NCBI RefSeq assembly: GCF_000237925.1
Contig: NC_031495.1
Location: 52,274,746 to 52,338,745 of the forward strand
DNA length: 64,000 nucleotides
Direction: 5' to 3'
Source: Schistosoma mansoni
Lineage: Eukaryota > Platyhelminthes > Trematoda > Strigeidida > Schistosomatidae
Shown here piece after piece: positions 63,615 to 64,000 of this stretch. The notes beneath the pieces were generated by a model, which saw nothing but the letters and a program-made list of their open reading frames with translations, had not been told where the DNA came from and ran no database searches. Made by a program: the position numbers and the translations under genes. The stretch's first letter is position 1, and the number at the start of each line of letters is the position of its first letter.

Positions 63615-64000
63615 CAAAATAAATTCATGACGTATAAGTAAATAGAGACCATTGCCTAGTGATACATCGTGTTTGATATCTGAACTTGAATGAATAGAAA
63701 ATTGTGAATAATAGGGACACTATTAAGATGTTTACAACAATTTTAATAAATTTGTCAGTGGTATTCTCTTTTTAAATGACATTAAATATTCTCAGACTGA
63801 CTTTGTATCATATTTGAACTTCCTTTTGGTGCCACGCAAGATGTTGGTGGTTTTATCAGCAAATGATAATTTTAGTAGTCTAAATAAATAGTCCAGCTAC
63901 ATTTTCTGGAATCCAACCGGAATCTCATACTTTGTTTTTGAATAAAGCCGAGGGCTAACTTAAGTTTAGTCATTCCTTTTCAGACTGATATATAAAGTAT
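63615..64000. other. No gene seen
   Basis: AT-rich sequence upstream of the HSP70 copy on its strand. No further HSP70 exon (ATPase domain) is recognised. Confidence 0.3.

Noticed and set aside
1-64000. CRISPR arrays, operons, Shine-Dalgarno sites or other bacterial features
   Set aside because: None is present; introns, SINEs, LINEs and Penelope-like elements show this is eukaryotic nuclear DNA.

Overview
This 64 kb window looks like nuclear DNA of a blood fluke, Schistosoma or a close trematode relative. It is AT-rich, has long introns with GT/AG junctions and at least one micro-exon, and is crowded with repeats of the types known from schistosomes. These are tRNA-headed SINE-like elements with hammerhead ribozymes, CR1-like and RTE-like non-LTR retrotransposons, Penelope-like elements with GIY-YIG and hammerhead-like parts, and Ty3/Gypsy remains. 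Three runs of exactly 200 N (15386-15585, 20289-20488, 49255-49454) are scaffold gaps.

Layout. 1-2.2 kb holds unassigned sequence and minus-strand repeat. 2.40-2.74 kb holds two minus-strand exons encoding the N-terminus of a PiT/SLC20 sodium-phosphate transporter. A Penelope-like fragment lies at 3.7-4.08 kb and a possible MITE at 4.08-4.36 kb. 6.15-10.19 kb is a nearly full-length CR1-like LINE (PHD-finger ORF1, endonuclease and RT ORF2). 12.5-15.0 kb is a broken minus-strand Ty3/Gypsy pol fossil. A second Penelope-like fragment lies at 17.2-18.1 kb. 19.19-24.91 kb carries four plus-strand exons for the C-terminal half of a PiT/SLC20 transporter, ending in a stop codon and a polyadenylation signal. 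25-33.7 kb is intergenic and repeat-rich, with an internally deleted RTE and a second RT family.

From 33.8 to 60.26 kb at least ten plus-strand exons, all phase-compatible, build part of a Rho guanine-nucleotide exchange factor resembling BCR/ABR (serine-rich segment, divergent DH domain, start of a PH domain). One of them is a 16-nt micro-exon. The gene continues past what I could recognise. Its introns hold most of the SINE and ribozyme copies, many arranged as inverted pairs. 61.3-61.65 kb has an unrecognised minus-strand exon-like ORF, and 62.66-63.61 kb is a broken, 5'-truncated HSP70 copy on the minus strand.

The host genes do not form a functional unit: a phosphate transporter, a Rho regulator and a chaperone pseudogene. 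The strongest material for a second look is RNA-based. Three hammerhead-bearing SINE families share a fold, with an apparent compensatory change in stem II. There is one intact-looking ribozyme at 34617-34662, another inside a 150-nt palindrome at 45737-45887, and a hammerhead-like motif in a Penelope terminal repeat. The opposite strands of the two PiT halves also need explaining, by misassembly or by two genes. All calls come from reading the sequence; no database search was run.
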